Assembly (NCBI GenBank): GCA_964583095.1
Contig: CAZOVB010000129.1
Span: 1-5,702, forward strand
Reading direction: 5' to 3'
Length of the DNA stretch: 5,702 bases
Origin: CAZOVB01 sp964583095
GTDB taxonomy: Bacteria; Planctomycetota; Phycisphaerae; SM23-33
A model generated the notes under the pieces. That model ran no database searches, was not told where the DNA came from, and saw nothing but the letters and a program-made list of their open reading frames with translations. This document shows, one piece after another, positions 5,612 to 5,702 of this stretch (position 1 is the stretch's first letter; every line of letters begins with the position of its first letter). Made by a program: the position numbers and the translations under genes.

Positions 5612-5702
5612 ATGAATTTATCAGAAGCCAGAGGCTATTATTTTGAGGAAATTGTTAGAGAATTGATGAGAAAAACAAATTATATTGATGTAAAGAGTCA
5701 GG
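5612..5702 (+). CDS. Start of a possible restriction-endonuclease-like protein, cut by the window edge
   Basis: Thirty codons are visible, beginning MNLSEARGYYFEEIVREL and ending NYIDVKSQ. The opening (a helix with EARGYYFEE..VR.L followed by a hydrophobic strand) resembles the first helix and strand of Mrr-like and related PD-(D/E)XK proteins, where the catalytic residues come later, outside the window; the assignment is therefore tentative. GGAGGG (5602-5607) is 4 nt before the ATG, a strong ribosome site, and an AT-rich stretch (5562-5600) precedes it. It lies 265 nt after the operon behind a T-rich terminator, so it is probably a separate transcription unit in the same accessory region. 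Confidence 0.6.
   Translation, partial: MNLSEARGYYFEEIVRELMRKTNYIDVKSQ

Overview
The window most likely comes from an archaeon, possibly from a mobile or accessory region. The reasons are: AT-rich sequence with frequent AGA/AGG/ATA codons; clear GGAGG ribosome sites; oligo-T runs after the last gene of the operon; a JAMM protease that reads more like Rpn11/CSN5 than like bacterial RadC; and a HerA/VirB4-type ATPase with winged-helix and nuclease-fold extensions of a kind I associate with archaea. The lineage cannot be fixed by eye, and a bacterial host is not excluded.

Layout. Bases 1-269 hold no convincing gene. There is a hairpin plus T-run that may end an upstream gene, a T-rich presumed promoter zone, and a structured leader with several Shine-Dalgarno-like motifs. 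From 270 to 5346 six genes run on the plus strand with one 5-nt gap (1055/1060) and otherwise overlaps, so they form one tight operon: (1) a ubiquitin-like domain fused to an E2 conjugating-enzyme domain; (2) a JAB/JAMM isopeptidase; (3) a minimal E1/ThiF-type activating enzyme; (4) and (5) two very small membrane proteins; (6) an 891-residue HerA/VirB4-like ATPase carrying a winged helix, a PD-(D/E)XK-like domain and an unassigned tail. Bases 5347-5611 are intergenic: T-rich terminator, an inverted repeat, and a GC-rich stretch with three consecutive hairpins. At 5612 a new gene starts and runs off the window; its first 30 residues resemble the start of archaeal restriction-endonuclease-like proteins.

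Interpretation. Genes 1-3 make a complete-looking ubiquitin-like cycle (modifier, E1, E2, deconjugase) without a recognisable E3. The order Ubl, E2, JAB, E1 is the same as in the bacterial Bil antiphage operons (bilA-bilB-bilC-bilD), with the first two fused here. The Ubl has no GG tail; instead it ends in a UFM1-like ...RSVG before a linker to the E2, which suggests proteolytic release, perhaps by the JAMM protein. Fusion of this module in one overlapping operon to two mini-membrane proteins and a DNA-pumping type ATPase is what makes the window unusual. It could be a membrane-associated DNA transfer or defence machine controlled by protein conjugation. That functional link is inference from gene order; the enzyme assignments rest on visible motifs.
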